Shown: piece by piece, positions 1 through 7,171 of the stretch
Position numbering within the stretch: the first letter of the stretch is position 1
How the letters are laid out: each line of letters starts with the position of its first letter
From: an uncultured Lachnospiraceae bacterium
GTDB taxonomy: Bacteria > Bacillota > Clostridia > Lachnospirales > Lachnospiraceae
DNA length: 28,920 nt
Direction: 5' to 3'
Assembly (NCBI GenBank): GCA_910577115.1
Contig: CAJTMC010000045.1
Span: 1 to 28,920 of the forward strand
Made by a program: the position numbers and the translations under genes
The notes under the pieces: generated by a model
Databases searched by the model: none
What the model was told of the DNA's origin: nothing
Seen by the model: only the letters and a program-made list of their open reading frames with translations

Positions 1-162
1 ATCCGTCAATCAATCCGCAGGAGCCGGTGATTGATCCGTTGAATCCGACAATTGATCCGTCAATCAATCCGCAGGAGCCGGTGATTGATCCGTTGAATCC
101 GACAATTGATCCGTCAATCAATCCGCAGGAGCCGGTAATTGATCCGCTAAATCCGGCAAGCA
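1..162 (+). repeat. 54-bp tandem repeat, three units
   Basis: Units at 1-54 and 55-108 are identical at the nucleotide level, and the unit at 109-162 has diverged in its second half. The period is 54 bases, which is 18 codons, so copy-number change would keep the reading frame. The array continues beyond the left edge of the window. Confidence 0.9.
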
Positions 163-170
163 ATTCGTAG
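1..170 (+). CDS. 3' end of a repeat-tailed protein (5' end outside the window)
   Basis: Only the last 55 codons are visible; the frame that starts at base 3 is open from the window edge to the TAG at 168-170. The peptide is a tandem array of an 18-residue unit rich in Pro, Asn, Asp and Ile (it includes NPQEPVIDPLNP), repeated almost exactly twice and then a third time with changes, ending in PASNS. No other frame is continuously open over the repeats. Such acidic, proline-rich repeat tails are usual in cell-surface or secreted proteins, where they act as spacers, but no LPXTG motif or membrane anchor follows, so surface location is inference. The upstream domain, and so the function, cannot be seen. 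The downstream phosphatase starts 45 bases later and may be in the same transcript. Confidence 0.75.
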   Translation, partial: PSINPQEPVIDPLNPTIDPSINPQEPVIDPLNPTIDPSINPQEPVIDPLNPASNS

Positions 171-214
171 CCGTAGCTGAATCCGCAAATTTGGGAAAAA
201 GGAGTAAAGATAAA

Positions 215-973
215 ATGACAGAAGAACAATTATTGAAAGAAATCATCGCTGCAGTACGCACATGCGGAACAATTATTTTAAATGCCGACAGGACAAAATC
301 CGGTATAGATGAGAAGGCAGGGCATGCAAATTTTGTGACTGCATATGACAAAAAAGTGCAAGAGGAGCTGCAAAAAAAGCTTTTGGCGATTTTACCGGAG
401 GCAGTGTTTGTGGGTGAAGAGGAGGACGTTCATGCATCTGTTGCGGACGGCTATGCATTTATCGTCGATCCGATAGACGGAACGACCAACTTTATCAAGG
501 ATTACCACGCAAGCGCGATATCGGTAGGACTTACAAAAGACGGTGAACGCTACATGGGCGTTGTGTATAATCCGTACCTTGACGAGATGTTTACGGCTGT
601 TAGGGGACAGGGCGCATTCTTGAACGGCAGACCGATTCAGGTATCGAATCAGCCGCTTGAAAACGGGATCGTGATTTTCGGTACGGCGCCTTACTATGAA
701 GATTTGGCAAAGAAGTCGTTTGATATGGCGTATCAATATTTTTGCAAAGCGCTCGATGTAAGGAGGAGCGGATCGGCAGCGATTGACTTATGTAATGTTG
801 CGGCGGGGCGGGCGGAATTGTTCTTTGAGTTAAGACTCAGCCCGTGGGATTATGCGGCAGGCTCCCTGATTGTGGAAGAAGCCGGCGGTGTAGTCACGCG
901 GATTGACGGCGGGGAGATAACACTCAATGAAGGCTGCGGCGTATTGGCTACGAATGCGGCATGCAGAGGATAA
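215..973 (+). CDS. Inositol monophosphatase family phosphatase (SuhB/CysQ-like)
   Basis: This 252-residue protein belongs to the Mg2+/Li+-dependent FIG phosphatase superfamily, which hydrolyses myo-inositol-1-phosphate or related sugar or nucleotide phosphates such as 3'-phosphoadenosine-5'-phosphate. Visible motifs are GEEE at residues 67-70, the first metal-binding motif DPIDGTTNF at 85-93, and the second motif WDYAAG at 211-216, whose Asp212 should bind metal. Length matches the family norm of about 250-270. The ATG at 215 is preferred over an in-frame TTG at 191 because AAGGAG at 199-204 lies ten bases before it. All catalytic acids are present, so the enzyme is probably active. Sequence alone does not separate inositol phosphatase from CysQ-type substrate preference, hence no gene symbol. 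Confidence 0.92.
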   Translation: MTEEQLLKEIIAAVRTCGTIILNADRTKSGIDEKAGHANFVTAYDKKVQEELQKKLLAILPEAVFVGEEEDVHASVADGYAFIVDPIDGTTNFIKDYHASAISVGLTKDGERYMGVVYNPYLDEMFTAVRGQGAFLNGRPIQVSNQPLENGIVIFGTAPYYEDLAKKSFDMAYQYFCKALDVRRSGSAAIDLCNVAAGRAELFFELRLSPWDYAAGSLIVEEAGGVVTRIDGGEITLNEGCGVLATNAACRG

Positions 974-1027
974 ACAAAGCGCAGCGCCATATTTTAAAAT
1001 TCTCCTATATAAAAAATAAATCTTTTC

Positions 1028-1053
1028 TGTCACAAAGACAAGGGCGCGTTGTC
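1028..1053 (+). promoter_or_regulatory. Candidate ECF-sigma autoregulatory promoter
   Basis: TGTCACA (1028-1034) and TGTC (1050-1053) are separated by 15 bases and lie just upstream of the ribosome binding site (1063-1068) of the sigma factor gene. This resembles the TGTCACA / CGTC pattern described for some ECF groups (for example ECF41) and fits autoregulation. The assignment is a pattern match only. Confidence 0.45.
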
Positions 1054-1077
1054 TAATAAAATAGGAGGTAAAAATTG

Positions 1078-1926
1078 ATGAAAAAAACGAATGAAGAATT
1101 ACAGGCTTTGGTTGACAAAGCCACAGCGGGGGATAAAAAATCCCTTGAAACGCTTGTTGCAGGTGTGCAGGACATGGTATTTAATTTATCCCTGCGAATG
1201 CTTGGCACATTTGCAGATGCGGAAGATGCCACACAGGACATTTTGTTGAAAATGATTACACATTTGTCCTCTTTTCGGGGGGACAGCGCATTTACAACAT
1301 GGGTATTTCGTATTGCTGTGAATCATCTGAAAAACTATAAGAAACATATGTTTGCAAACTTTCCTTTGAGCTTTGAATATTACGGGAATGACATCGAAAA
1401 CGGAAAAATACAGGAGGTTCCGGATTTGACGCAGAACGTGGAAAAGGATATTTTGGCAGAGGAACTGAAGCTGTCCTGTACTAACGTGATGCTACAATGT
1501 CTTGATACGGAAAGCAGATGTATTTTCATACTGGGAACGATGTTTCAGGTTGACAGCCGTATTGCAGGGGATATTTTGGAAATGACTCCGGAGACGTATC
1601 GCAAACGGCTTTCCCGAATACGGAAAAAAATGGCGGACTTTCTTGGAGCGTATTGTGGAGAATACGGAAGCGGCAAATGCCGTTGCAAAGAGCGGGTGAA
1701 TTATGCAATACAAAACCATAGGATTAACCCGATGCAGTTGGATTATACGGCAGCTACAGAAATCCCTGTTCAGACGATGCTCGATGTGAAGAGCGCTATG
1801 GAAGACATTGACGATTTATCACAGGATTTTTCGTTCTGCAAGCCCTATCAGTCGCCCGAACACACGAAGCATCTGATACAGGAATTTTTAGATTCCACAC
1901 AGCTTTCCGTTATCCAAAATGCGTAG
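1078..1926 (+). CDS. ECF-type RNA polymerase sigma factor with C-terminal extension
   Basis: This 282-residue protein has a region 2 in its first third (AEDATQDILLKM, then the TTWVFRIAVNHLKNY segment that melts and reads the -10 element) and a region 4 helix-turn-helix around residues 130-185 (MTPETYRKRLSRIRKKM). It should redirect RNA polymerase to a small regulon. A normal ECF factor has 160-200 residues; this one carries about 90 more, starting with a cysteine cluster (CGEYGSGKCRC) that could bind metal or sense redox. No separate anti-sigma gene is adjacent, so the tail may replace one; that is inference. The ATG at 1078 is chosen over the TTG at 1075 because it sits nine bases from AGGAGG (1063-1068). 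The DUF2461 gene follows 15 bases after the stop, so the two are probably co-transcribed. Confidence 0.9.
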   Translation: MKKTNEELQALVDKATAGDKKSLETLVAGVQDMVFNLSLRMLGTFADAEDATQDILLKMITHLSSFRGDSAFTTWVFRIAVNHLKNYKKHMFANFPLSFEYYGNDIENGKIQEVPDLTQNVEKDILAEELKLSCTNVMLQCLDTESRCIFILGTMFQVDSRIAGDILEMTPETYRKRLSRIRKKMADFLGAYCGEYGSGKCRCKERVNYAIQNHRINPMQLDYTAATEIPVQTMLDVKSAMEDIDDLSQDFSFCKPYQSPEHTKHLIQEFLDSTQLSVIQNA

Positions 1927-1941
1927 AGGGGAGGATGGCGT

Positions 1942-2625
1942 ATGGATACAAAGACGATAATTGATTACCTGTCAGAATTGAGCAGGAATAACAACCGCGA
2001 ATGGTATCATGCAAATAAGGAAGCTTATAAAAAAGCGAATGCCGCGTTTGAGAACATGCTGCAGGATTTGATGTTCGAAATCGGGAAATTTGACAGCAGT
2101 ATTTTACAGAACAATCCCAAGGACCTTACGTTTAAGATTGTAAGGGACACCCGCTTTAGTAACGACAAATCACCTTATAATCCGGCATTTCGCGCTCATA
2201 TTTCTTCTAAGGGCAAGCTGCCTGTCCCTGTCGGATATTATCTTATGATAAAGCCGGACAACCAATCCTTTTTGGGCGGCGGCTTGTTTGCAGATATGTT
2301 CAAGGATGCAACGACGATGATACGGGATTATATTGTTCAAAACGGCGAGGAGTGGGAAAAGGTGATTCATGAGCCGGAGTTTGAAACTTATTTTACCGTA
2401 AAGGGAACAGCTTTAAAGAATGTTCCGGCGGGATATGAGAAAGCACATCCGCAGGCGGAATACTTAAAATACAAGAGCTGGTATTTGGAATATCCGATAA
2501 AAGATGAAGAATGGGGCGATGCGAAAGCAGTTCTTGCAAAGGCGGCAAAGCTGTTTCGGATTATGAAACCCTTTAACGATTATCTGAACAAAGCGCTTGT
2601 GGATTTTCAGATGCCGAAAAGATAA
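1942..2625 (+). CDS. DUF2461 (TIGR02453) family protein
   Basis: This 227-residue protein has the signature of the DUF2461 family: an N-terminal NNREWYHANK segment, KIVRDTRFSNDKSPY around residue 70, and the GGGLF stretch near residue 110 after a YYLMIKPD strand. Length is typical. No biochemical role is established for this family, and I give none. GGGGAGG lies a few bases upstream of the ATG. Placement directly behind the ECF sigma gene, with only 15 bases between them and a terminator afterwards, makes this a two-gene operon and suggests that its output belongs to the sigma factor's own response. Confidence 0.88.
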   Translation: MDTKTIIDYLSELSRNNNREWYHANKEAYKKANAAFENMLQDLMFEIGKFDSSILQNNPKDLTFKIVRDTRFSNDKSPYNPAFRAHISSKGKLPVPVGYYLMIKPDNQSFLGGGLFADMFKDATTMIRDYIVQNGEEWEKVIHEPEFETYFTVKGTALKNVPAGYEKAHPQAEYLKYKSWYLEYPIKDEEWGDAKAVLAKAAKLFRIMKPFNDYLNKALVDFQMPKR

Positions 2626-2658
2626 TGAAACAAACAACATAATAAGAAAATAGTTGTA

Positions 2659-2695
2659 AAACGGCTGTCCTCTTTTGAAAAATGGACAGCCGTTT
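2659..2695. terminator. Hairpin terminator between convergent genes
   Basis: A perfect 12-bp stem (AAACGGCTGTCC / GGACAGCCGTTT) with a 13-base loop. It sits between the plus-strand DUF2461 gene and the minus-strand DUF4097 gene and may serve both. Confidence 0.8.
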
Positions 2696-2719
2696 CAGAA
2701 GATATGGCAGAGAAAAAAG

Positions 2720-3523
2720 TCATTCATGAAGCTGTTGTGATGTACCTTGCCATGTATCGCTCCATAAATCTTTCCATTCAGCAGGGAAATTTGAGGAATC
2801 AAACGCGTCCGAGGCATAAATGCCCATAACACCGGCGCCTTTTCTTGTCACGTTAATGACATTACTTTGGGTGCCATTCGTAAACGTATAGTTGTTGTTG
2901 TTTTCTGTGAAAGTTTTAGGTGCATATATTTCGCCCCAATCGCCATTATCGGTAATAGTAGTATTGGTATTTTTAAAATCATCTTGAGAAACCAACTGAA
3001 AATATCCGCTGTTTGCGACTGCGTTCAAGGAACCGTTAAAGCCCTTTGGCAAAGTCAAAAAGACAGATGCCATATTGAACCTGCCGGTAATATTACCAGA
3101 CTTGATAAAATCACAAGTGAAATGAGCGCTATCTGCGCTTAAATTTACTTCCGCATATTCAATATTCGGGATATACAGTTTGATGATTTCATCATTTGTA
3201 TTTGTGTTTGTTTTGCAGGATACAGACACCTTTCGGCTGTCGTCTGATTCATCAATTTTCACCTCATAAACGTTACTGTTGTAATCAGCGGTGATGGTAT
3301 CATCTGTTGCCGGTAGCACATTTACTGAACAACTGCTGATATCTAATGTCAATGAGGGTTTTCCCGCTGCGTCCGACTCCACGTCAGGGAGAGGGGATGC
3401 ATAAGCATTGGATGGGCCTGCACCTGTTGTATGGACACCAATGACAACCGCACTGATTATGAGAAACAGTGTTAATATGCTTGTTAAAAAAATAACAAAA
3501 TAATTCTTTTTCTTAAAATTCAT
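2720..3523 (-). CDS. Membrane-anchored DUF4097-like protein, partial copy of the adjacent BlaR1-like gene
   Basis: This 267-residue protein starts MNFKKK, has one N-terminal membrane segment (residues about 8-30) and then an extracellular domain rich in Ser, Asn and Thr made of short beta repeats, as in DUF4097 putative adhesin domains. Its first 18 bases are identical to an internal stretch of the upstream sensor gene, where the same MNFKKK peptide (residues 311-316) precedes the last transmembrane helix. The 39 bases before the ATG still read DELKQARERFGAI in frame, matching QQLKERLGAI of the sensor. It therefore looks like a tandem duplicate that lost the protease half and now starts at the internal Met. 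It lacks the HExxH protease and probably responds to, or competes for, the same extracellular signal; that is inference. Confidence 0.8.
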   Translation of the reverse strand: MNFKKKNYFVIFLTSILTLFLIISAVVIGVHTTGAGPSNAYASPLPDVESDAAGKPSLTLDISSCSVNVLPATDDTITADYNSNVYEVKIDESDDSRKVSVSCKTNTNTNDEIIKLYIPNIEYAEVNLSADSAHFTCDFIKSGNITGRFNMASVFLTLPKGFNGSLNAVANSGYFQLVSQDDFKNTNTTITDNGDWGEIYAPKTFTENNNNYTFTNGTQSNVINVTRKGAGVMGIYASDAFDSSNFPAEWKDLWSDTWQGTSQQLHE

Positions 3524-3552
3524 AATCGCACCAAACCTTTCTCTTGCCTGTT

Positions 3553-5733
3553 TTAATTCATCTCAATGTTTGCAGAAACTGTTTTTAGTGTAATTGTAAA
3601 ATTGGGATTATTCCCAACGCTTGCCGAATATTCTTTTTCATTTCCAAATTGCGTATCAAAATGGCTGCCTTTAATTTTTCCGGCGGTTGTTTCTGCCTTT
3701 AAGTTATAGCTGATGGTGGTGGGGAAAGCAGCCGATATTTCCCCGCTATATGAATCAACATAGAAATCTCCCAATATATTAGAGGGGTATAGTCCGATGC
3801 TGCCGGAAACCGTATTTACGGTTCCTGCTATATAGGAATCAAATATATTTATTTGACCGCTTGTTGCAGACAGCGCAACCACACCTGTATAATCCTCCAC
3901 TGAAATGGAACCGCTGACAGTTTCGACCTTGACGTTACTAAGGACATTATTGGGAACATAAATTTCAATATAGGAATTGTAAGGATTTGCAGGTCTGTCA
4001 CCGCCACGAATTGTAAGCACATTATTTTTTATCTCTGTACTTGCATAATAATCGGATTTATTTTCTGTCAAGTATTCTTTCAAAACGACTTTGTCCGTTG
4101 CACTCGGGAGAATATAAATGTGATCCGTTTTATAATAGGCTTCAATCGTCAAAAATCCGGAACTATCCCATTCCCTTGTACTGATTGCAGGTATTTTCTC
4201 CTGCTCTCCAAACGGTTCTCCGATCAGTTCTGCCACTTCTTCGTCTGTCATATAAGAAACGCCTGTTATTTTACCTTCTTTATCACGAATAATTTGAATG
4301 CTTGCCGTTCCTTCGGGATTCATATCAAGCCTGTAAAAAGAACTATTGGGGAGATGATCCAAAAAGACATAGATTAACTTGCCTTGGTAATAAATGGACT
4401 TGCCATTTTTCACAATACCATAGGCTGCATACATATCCGAAAACGCTTTATCATCGTTCCAGTCAAAATTAAAGTCAAAATCCCAATCCTTATAATCGTA
4501 ATTATAGTCGTAATCATAATTATAGTTGTAATCATAATTATAGTTGTAATCATAATTATAGTCGTAATCATAATGATAAGCGTAGTCTTGCGGATACCAG
4601 CCCGTATTCCGATTTTCGTCATAAATATATGTGCCTGTCCGGTGCTTCTGCGCTTCCTGTGTTGGTGATGTGCTTGTTTGTGTAGAGTTGGAATCAGCAG
4701 CGGCAACAGGATAAACGCCAACAAAAGCAGCCGCAAAAATAATACACAAGGTTAATATACCGGTAAAAATCCGGATCGCCTTTGTCTTTTTCTTAAAATT
4801 CATAATCGCTCCCAGCCTTTCTTTTAATTGCTGCGCTCCCTCGGTCAAAGTTACAGATGCGAAAGAGCCTTCGTGGAAATTATCCGACTTCAAAAACGAA
4901 ATCAAAGTATCGCCATACTCACGCCGCACTCGCTCGTCAAGCATCGTTATAACTGCTTCATCGCATGACAGCTCACATGATTTATTTATCTCTTTTTCGA
5001 GCAAATAAACAAAAGGATTGAACCAATGGATACAAATCACAATCTGTATCAGCCATTTATAAAACATATCCCGTTGTTTATAGTGATTTAATTCATGCAT
5101 AAAAATATAAGATAATTCGTTCTCTTTCAATTCTTTAGTCGGCAAAACAATACTCGGACGGAAAAAACCAATCATAATGGGTGACGCAATCAACGAATTG
5201 CGGTATAGCTCAACCCTCGTTTTGACAGCTTGCTTTTCTTCAAAATCAGAAAGCAGATTCAATGTTTTTACGTCTGATACTTCTGTATTGCCGGCTTTGA
5301 TGTATCGGATAAAGCCTTGATAAATTGTGATCTTGCGGACAAGAAGAATCATCGCCAATGATGACCATATGAAAAAGAGGCAGGCATCTGTATCAAGTGG
5401 CTTCTGTGTGGCAGCGTTGTCTGCAGGTATGGTTTCACTCTCCGGTAGCTGTGGTATTGGCTCGTTATCATCTGAATTGATTGTAACGGGTATATTGGGG
5501 CTTACAGGACTTTCATTCGTAACAGTTGTATGAAGCATTTCAAACAAGCTTCTGACGTTCATCGTGTTGGGCGTAAAAGGAAGCAGGAACCGCAGCGCGA
5601 CGATTATCCAAATATAATACTGCCAACGCCTGCCAAGCCTGTTTTTGTAGAACAGCTTCAAGCCTAAAATGAGCAATAATAACAGTGTGCCGGAAACGGA
5701 CAGTGACAATAGTATTTTTAAAAACTCATTCAT
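3553..5733 (-). CDS. BlaR1-like M56 sensor metalloprotease with extracellular DUF4097 domain
   Basis: The 726-residue membrane protein has helices near residues 5-27, 37-54, 117-137 and 321-340. A cytoplasmic M56 zinc protease lies between helices 3 and 4, with HELNH at 213-217 and CDEA (Glu259, probable third ligand) at 257-260. In BlaR1/MecR1 proteins this protease is activated by an extracellular sensor and inactivates the BlaI-type repressor. Here the sensor is not a penicillin-binding domain. Residues 345-430 form a linker full of Asp-Tyr and Asn-Tyr pairs, followed by a DUF4097 beta-repeat domain to the end. The gene overlaps the repressor gene by eight bases, so translation is coupled. 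The ligand is unknown; a cell-envelope signal is the natural guess. Calling it beta-lactam resistance would not be supported. Confidence 0.9.
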   Translation of the reverse strand: MNEFLKILLSLSVSGTLLLLLILGLKLFYKNRLGRRWQYYIWIIVALRFLLPFTPNTMNVRSLFEMLHTTVTNESPVSPNIPVTINSDDNEPIPQLPESETIPADNAATQKPLDTDACLFFIWSSLAMILLVRKITIYQGFIRYIKAGNTEVSDVKTLNLLSDFEEKQAVKTRVELYRNSLIASPIMIGFFRPSIVLPTKELKENELSYIFMHELNHYKQRDMFYKWLIQIVICIHWFNPFVYLLEKEINKSCELSCDEAVITMLDERVRREYGDTLISFLKSDNFHEGSFASVTLTEGAQQLKERLGAIMNFKKKTKAIRIFTGILTLCIIFAAAFVGVYPVAAADSNSTQTSTSPTQEAQKHRTGTYIYDENRNTGWYPQDYAYHYDYDYNYDYNYNYDYNYNYDYDYNYDYKDWDFDFNFDWNDDKAFSDMYAAYGIVKNGKSIYYQGKLIYVFLDHLPNSSFYRLDMNPEGTASIQIIRDKEGKITGVSYMTDEEVAELIGEPFGEQEKIPAISTREWDSSGFLTIEAYYKTDHIYILPSATDKVVLKEYLTENKSDYYASTEIKNNVLTIRGGDRPANPYNSYIEIYVPNNVLSNVKVETVSGSISVEDYTGVVALSATSGQINIFDSYIAGTVNTVSGSIGLYPSNILGDFYVDSYSGEISAAFPTTISYNLKAETTAGKIKGSHFDTQFGNEKEYSASVGNNPNFTITLKTVSANIEMN
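4495..4580 (-). repeat. 18-bp tandem repeat encoding Tyr-Asn/Asp linker
   Basis: On the plus strand the unit TAATCATAATTATAGTYG recurs about three times, flanked by degenerate copies. In the coding strand it gives Y-N-Y-D-Y-N type hexapeptides. The period is a multiple of three, so expansion or contraction alters linker length without breaking the gene. Confidence 0.85.
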
Positions 5734-6100
5734 TTTCTTTTCTCCAAAAGAGTTCGATCTCTTTTAATTCGTCTGCCGAAAGAATATCCTGCCGCAACAA
5801 GGTCGACACCAGGTTTTTCACGTTTCCCCCGTAAACCTTATCAAGAAAGCTGTGAGTCTGCATCGCCTGATATTCTGCCTCTGTTACCGTAGCTACATAT
5901 TCATTCCGTCTGCCGATTTTATTGACTTTCAGGAACTTTTTTTCTCCCAGTCGGGAAAGCAGGGTGAGTACGGTGTTGTTTTTCCATTCGTTTTGGTCTT
6001 TTTCCAGTTCCTCCATAATGAGGGAGTATAGAGCTGTCCCTCCGTTTTTCCAAATGATTTTCATTAGTACCAGTTCGGATTCCGAAATTTTCTGTGCCAT
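5726..6100 (-). CDS. BlaI/MecI family transcriptional repressor
   Basis: This 124-residue winged-helix protein starts with SESELVLMKIIW, contains the NTVLTLLSRLGEKKFL recognition and wing region around residues 42-58, and ends in a helical dimerisation segment, all as in BlaI, MecI and CopY. Repressors of this family bind DNA as dimers and are removed when the partner M56 protease cleaves them. The gene precedes the sensor protease with an eight-base overlap, the classic arrangement. AGGAG stands before the ATG. The two direct repeats in its promoter (6114-6158) fit autorepression. Confidence 0.93.
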   Translation of the reverse strand: MAQKISESELVLMKIIWKNGGTALYSLIMEELEKDQNEWKNNTVLTLLSRLGEKKFLKVNKIGRRNEYVATVTEAEYQAMQTHSFLDKVYGGNVKNLVSTLLRQDILSADELKEIELFWRKENE

Positions 6101-6113
6101 ATTGTTCTCCTTT

Positions 6114-6170
6114 TATATTAACATTTTGTGGGTGTATTCATATATTAACACTTTGTAGGTTATAATGCAA
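6114..6170 (-). promoter_or_regulatory. BlaI-type operon promoter with two operator copies
   Basis: On the minus strand, TTGCAT (6165-6170) and TAATAT (6142-6147) are 17 bases apart and form a good promoter. The segment between them carries CTACAAAGTGTTAATATA; a second copy, CCACAAAATGTTAATATA, lies at 6114-6131, 27 bases downstream. Each copy contains an ACA-N3-TGT dyad, similar to the TACA-N2-TGTA core of BlaI/CopY operators. One copy overlaps the promoter and the other lies just before the gene. Confidence 0.65.
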
Positions 6171-6244
6171 TACCCTGTTAAAAGAAATTTACGAATTTTA
6201 AAAAATTTGGATTGGTACACGATTGGAGCCTTTGGCGGAAATAC

Positions 6245-6281
6245 AAAAGAGCCGTACGCTTTGCGCGTTGTCGGCTCTTTT
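6245..6281 (-). terminator. Terminator of the flavoprotein gene
   Basis: A stem with outer arms AAAAGAGCCG / CGGCTCTTTT lies just downstream of the minus-strand flavoprotein stop codon and ends in a T-run on the minus strand. Confidence 0.75.
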
Positions 6282-6288
6282 ACAACTT

Positions 6289-6837
6289 TTATTGAATAGA
6301 CTTCCCTAATTCATAAGCTTCCTGTAACTCTTTTTTTCCTGCAATATCCCCGATATCCATGACGCCGCCGCAAAGCACCTTTCCAATGCTTTTCCAGCCC
6401 AAATGCTTCTCAAGGCGGTCGTACCAGTAAAGCGTTTCTTCAAAGCCATTCCCCTCGGCAGCCATGATCAGCACACTGTCCTTTTTGGGATTTTGATAGT
6501 CAGGATTGCATTCTGCAACGGCAAACAAACGGTCAAACGCACACTTTAACTGACCGCTGATTGTCCAGTAATAAAGCGGTGTTGCAAGAACGACAATATC
6601 AGCCTCCTTGTATACGGGATAAATTTGCTCCATATCGTCTTTCTGCACACAAGGACTATCCGCATTTTTCCCGCCGCCAAAACAGCCCTTGCAGCCGCCG
6701 ATGTTCATACTGCCAAGAAAAAATTCTGTCACGACATTACCGGATTCTCTTGCTCCTTTCGCAAATTCAGCGGTCAAAGCCGATGTATTACCGTTTTTTC
6801 TGGGACTTCCATTTAGAATTAAAATTTTTTTGCTCAT
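6289..6837 (-). CDS. NADPH-dependent FMN reductase / flavodoxin-fold iron-sulfur flavoprotein-like
   Basis: This 182-residue protein has the flavodoxin fold. NGSPRKNGNTSAL at residues 9-21 is the FMN-phosphate-binding loop, and ATPLYYWTISGQLKCAFDR (about residues 85-103) is the second conserved flavin-binding stretch. Between them GCKGCFGG followed by a further Cys near residue 63 forms the cysteine motif seen in the iron-sulfur flavoprotein branch. Such enzymes transfer electrons from NAD(P)H via FMN, often to quinones or electrophiles; the substrate here is unknown. AAGGAGAGG precedes the ATG. The gene is divergent from an HxlR regulator, the type of regulator that often controls quinone- or aldehyde-responsive reductases, so it is a probable target of that regulator. 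Confidence 0.88.
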   Translation of the reverse strand: MSKKILILNGSPRKNGNTSALTAEFAKGARESGNVVTEFFLGSMNIGGCKGCFGGGKNADSPCVQKDDMEQIYPVYKEADIVVLATPLYYWTISGQLKCAFDRLFAVAECNPDYQNPKKDSVLIMAAEGNGFEETLYWYDRLEKHLGWKSIGKVLCGGVMDIGDIAGKKELQEAYELGKSIQ

Positions 6838-6862
6838 AGTAACCTCTCCTTATTCGACGGAA

Positions 6863-6941
6863 TTGACTTTCCCTACACTTGATATTACAATCTTATCAAG
6901 AATGGAAATAAAATCAAGTACGCACAAAAAAGTGCGATACT
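6863..6941 (+). promoter_or_regulatory. Promoter/operator module, copy A
   Basis: TTGACT (6863-6868), a 17-base spacer and TACAAT (6886-6891) form a plus-strand promoter, followed by an inverted repeat at 6917-6941 (AGTACGCAC, AAAAAA, GTGCGATACT). The stretch is nearly identical to copy B, 190 bases to the right, but no plus-strand gene follows it directly. It lies upstream of the minus-strand flavoprotein gene, where the dyad could be an HxlR operator. Confidence 0.6.
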
Positions 6942-7053
6942 AGCTGGAATTTTGACAATAGGAAAAATTTATAGGCGTTTATCAACACGAAAGGTAAAAG
7001 TAATAATATAGCAACTTTGCGATGTTCATTCCGAAGCTCCTTATTTTGCAGGG

Positions 7054-7131
7054 TTGACTTTCCCTTTACTTGATATTACAATCTTATCAGGAATGGGAAT
7101 CATTTTCAGTACGCATATATAAGTAGATACT
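7054..7131 (+). promoter_or_regulatory. Promoter/operator module, copy B (HxlR gene promoter)
   Basis: TTGACT (7054-7059), 17 bases, and TACAAT (7077-7082) match copy A base for base in both boxes. The dyad AGTA ... TACT (7108-7131) keeps almost the same outer geometry as copy A although its centre differs. The HxlR start codon is 41 bases downstream, so this is its likely promoter and autoregulatory site. Confidence 0.65.
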
Positions 7132-7171
7132 TGTAATAAAGCTATATACTTATGAAAAGGAGAGCGTAAGA

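Noticed and set aside
1..162. CRISPR-like array at the left end
   Set aside because: The units are directly adjacent without spacers, have a 54-bp period, and are translated in an open frame to a stop; this is a coding repeat.
4384..4736. Long frames rich in Ile/Val (plus strand) and Ile/Thr/Met (minus strand) over the Tyr/Asp linker
   Set aside because: They are other-frame translations of the low-complexity repeat inside the BlaR1-like gene, which has complete domains on both sides.
3553..6100. Beta-lactam resistance operon
   Set aside because: The repressor and protease match the family, but no penicillin-binding sensor domain and no beta-lactamase or PBP gene is present.
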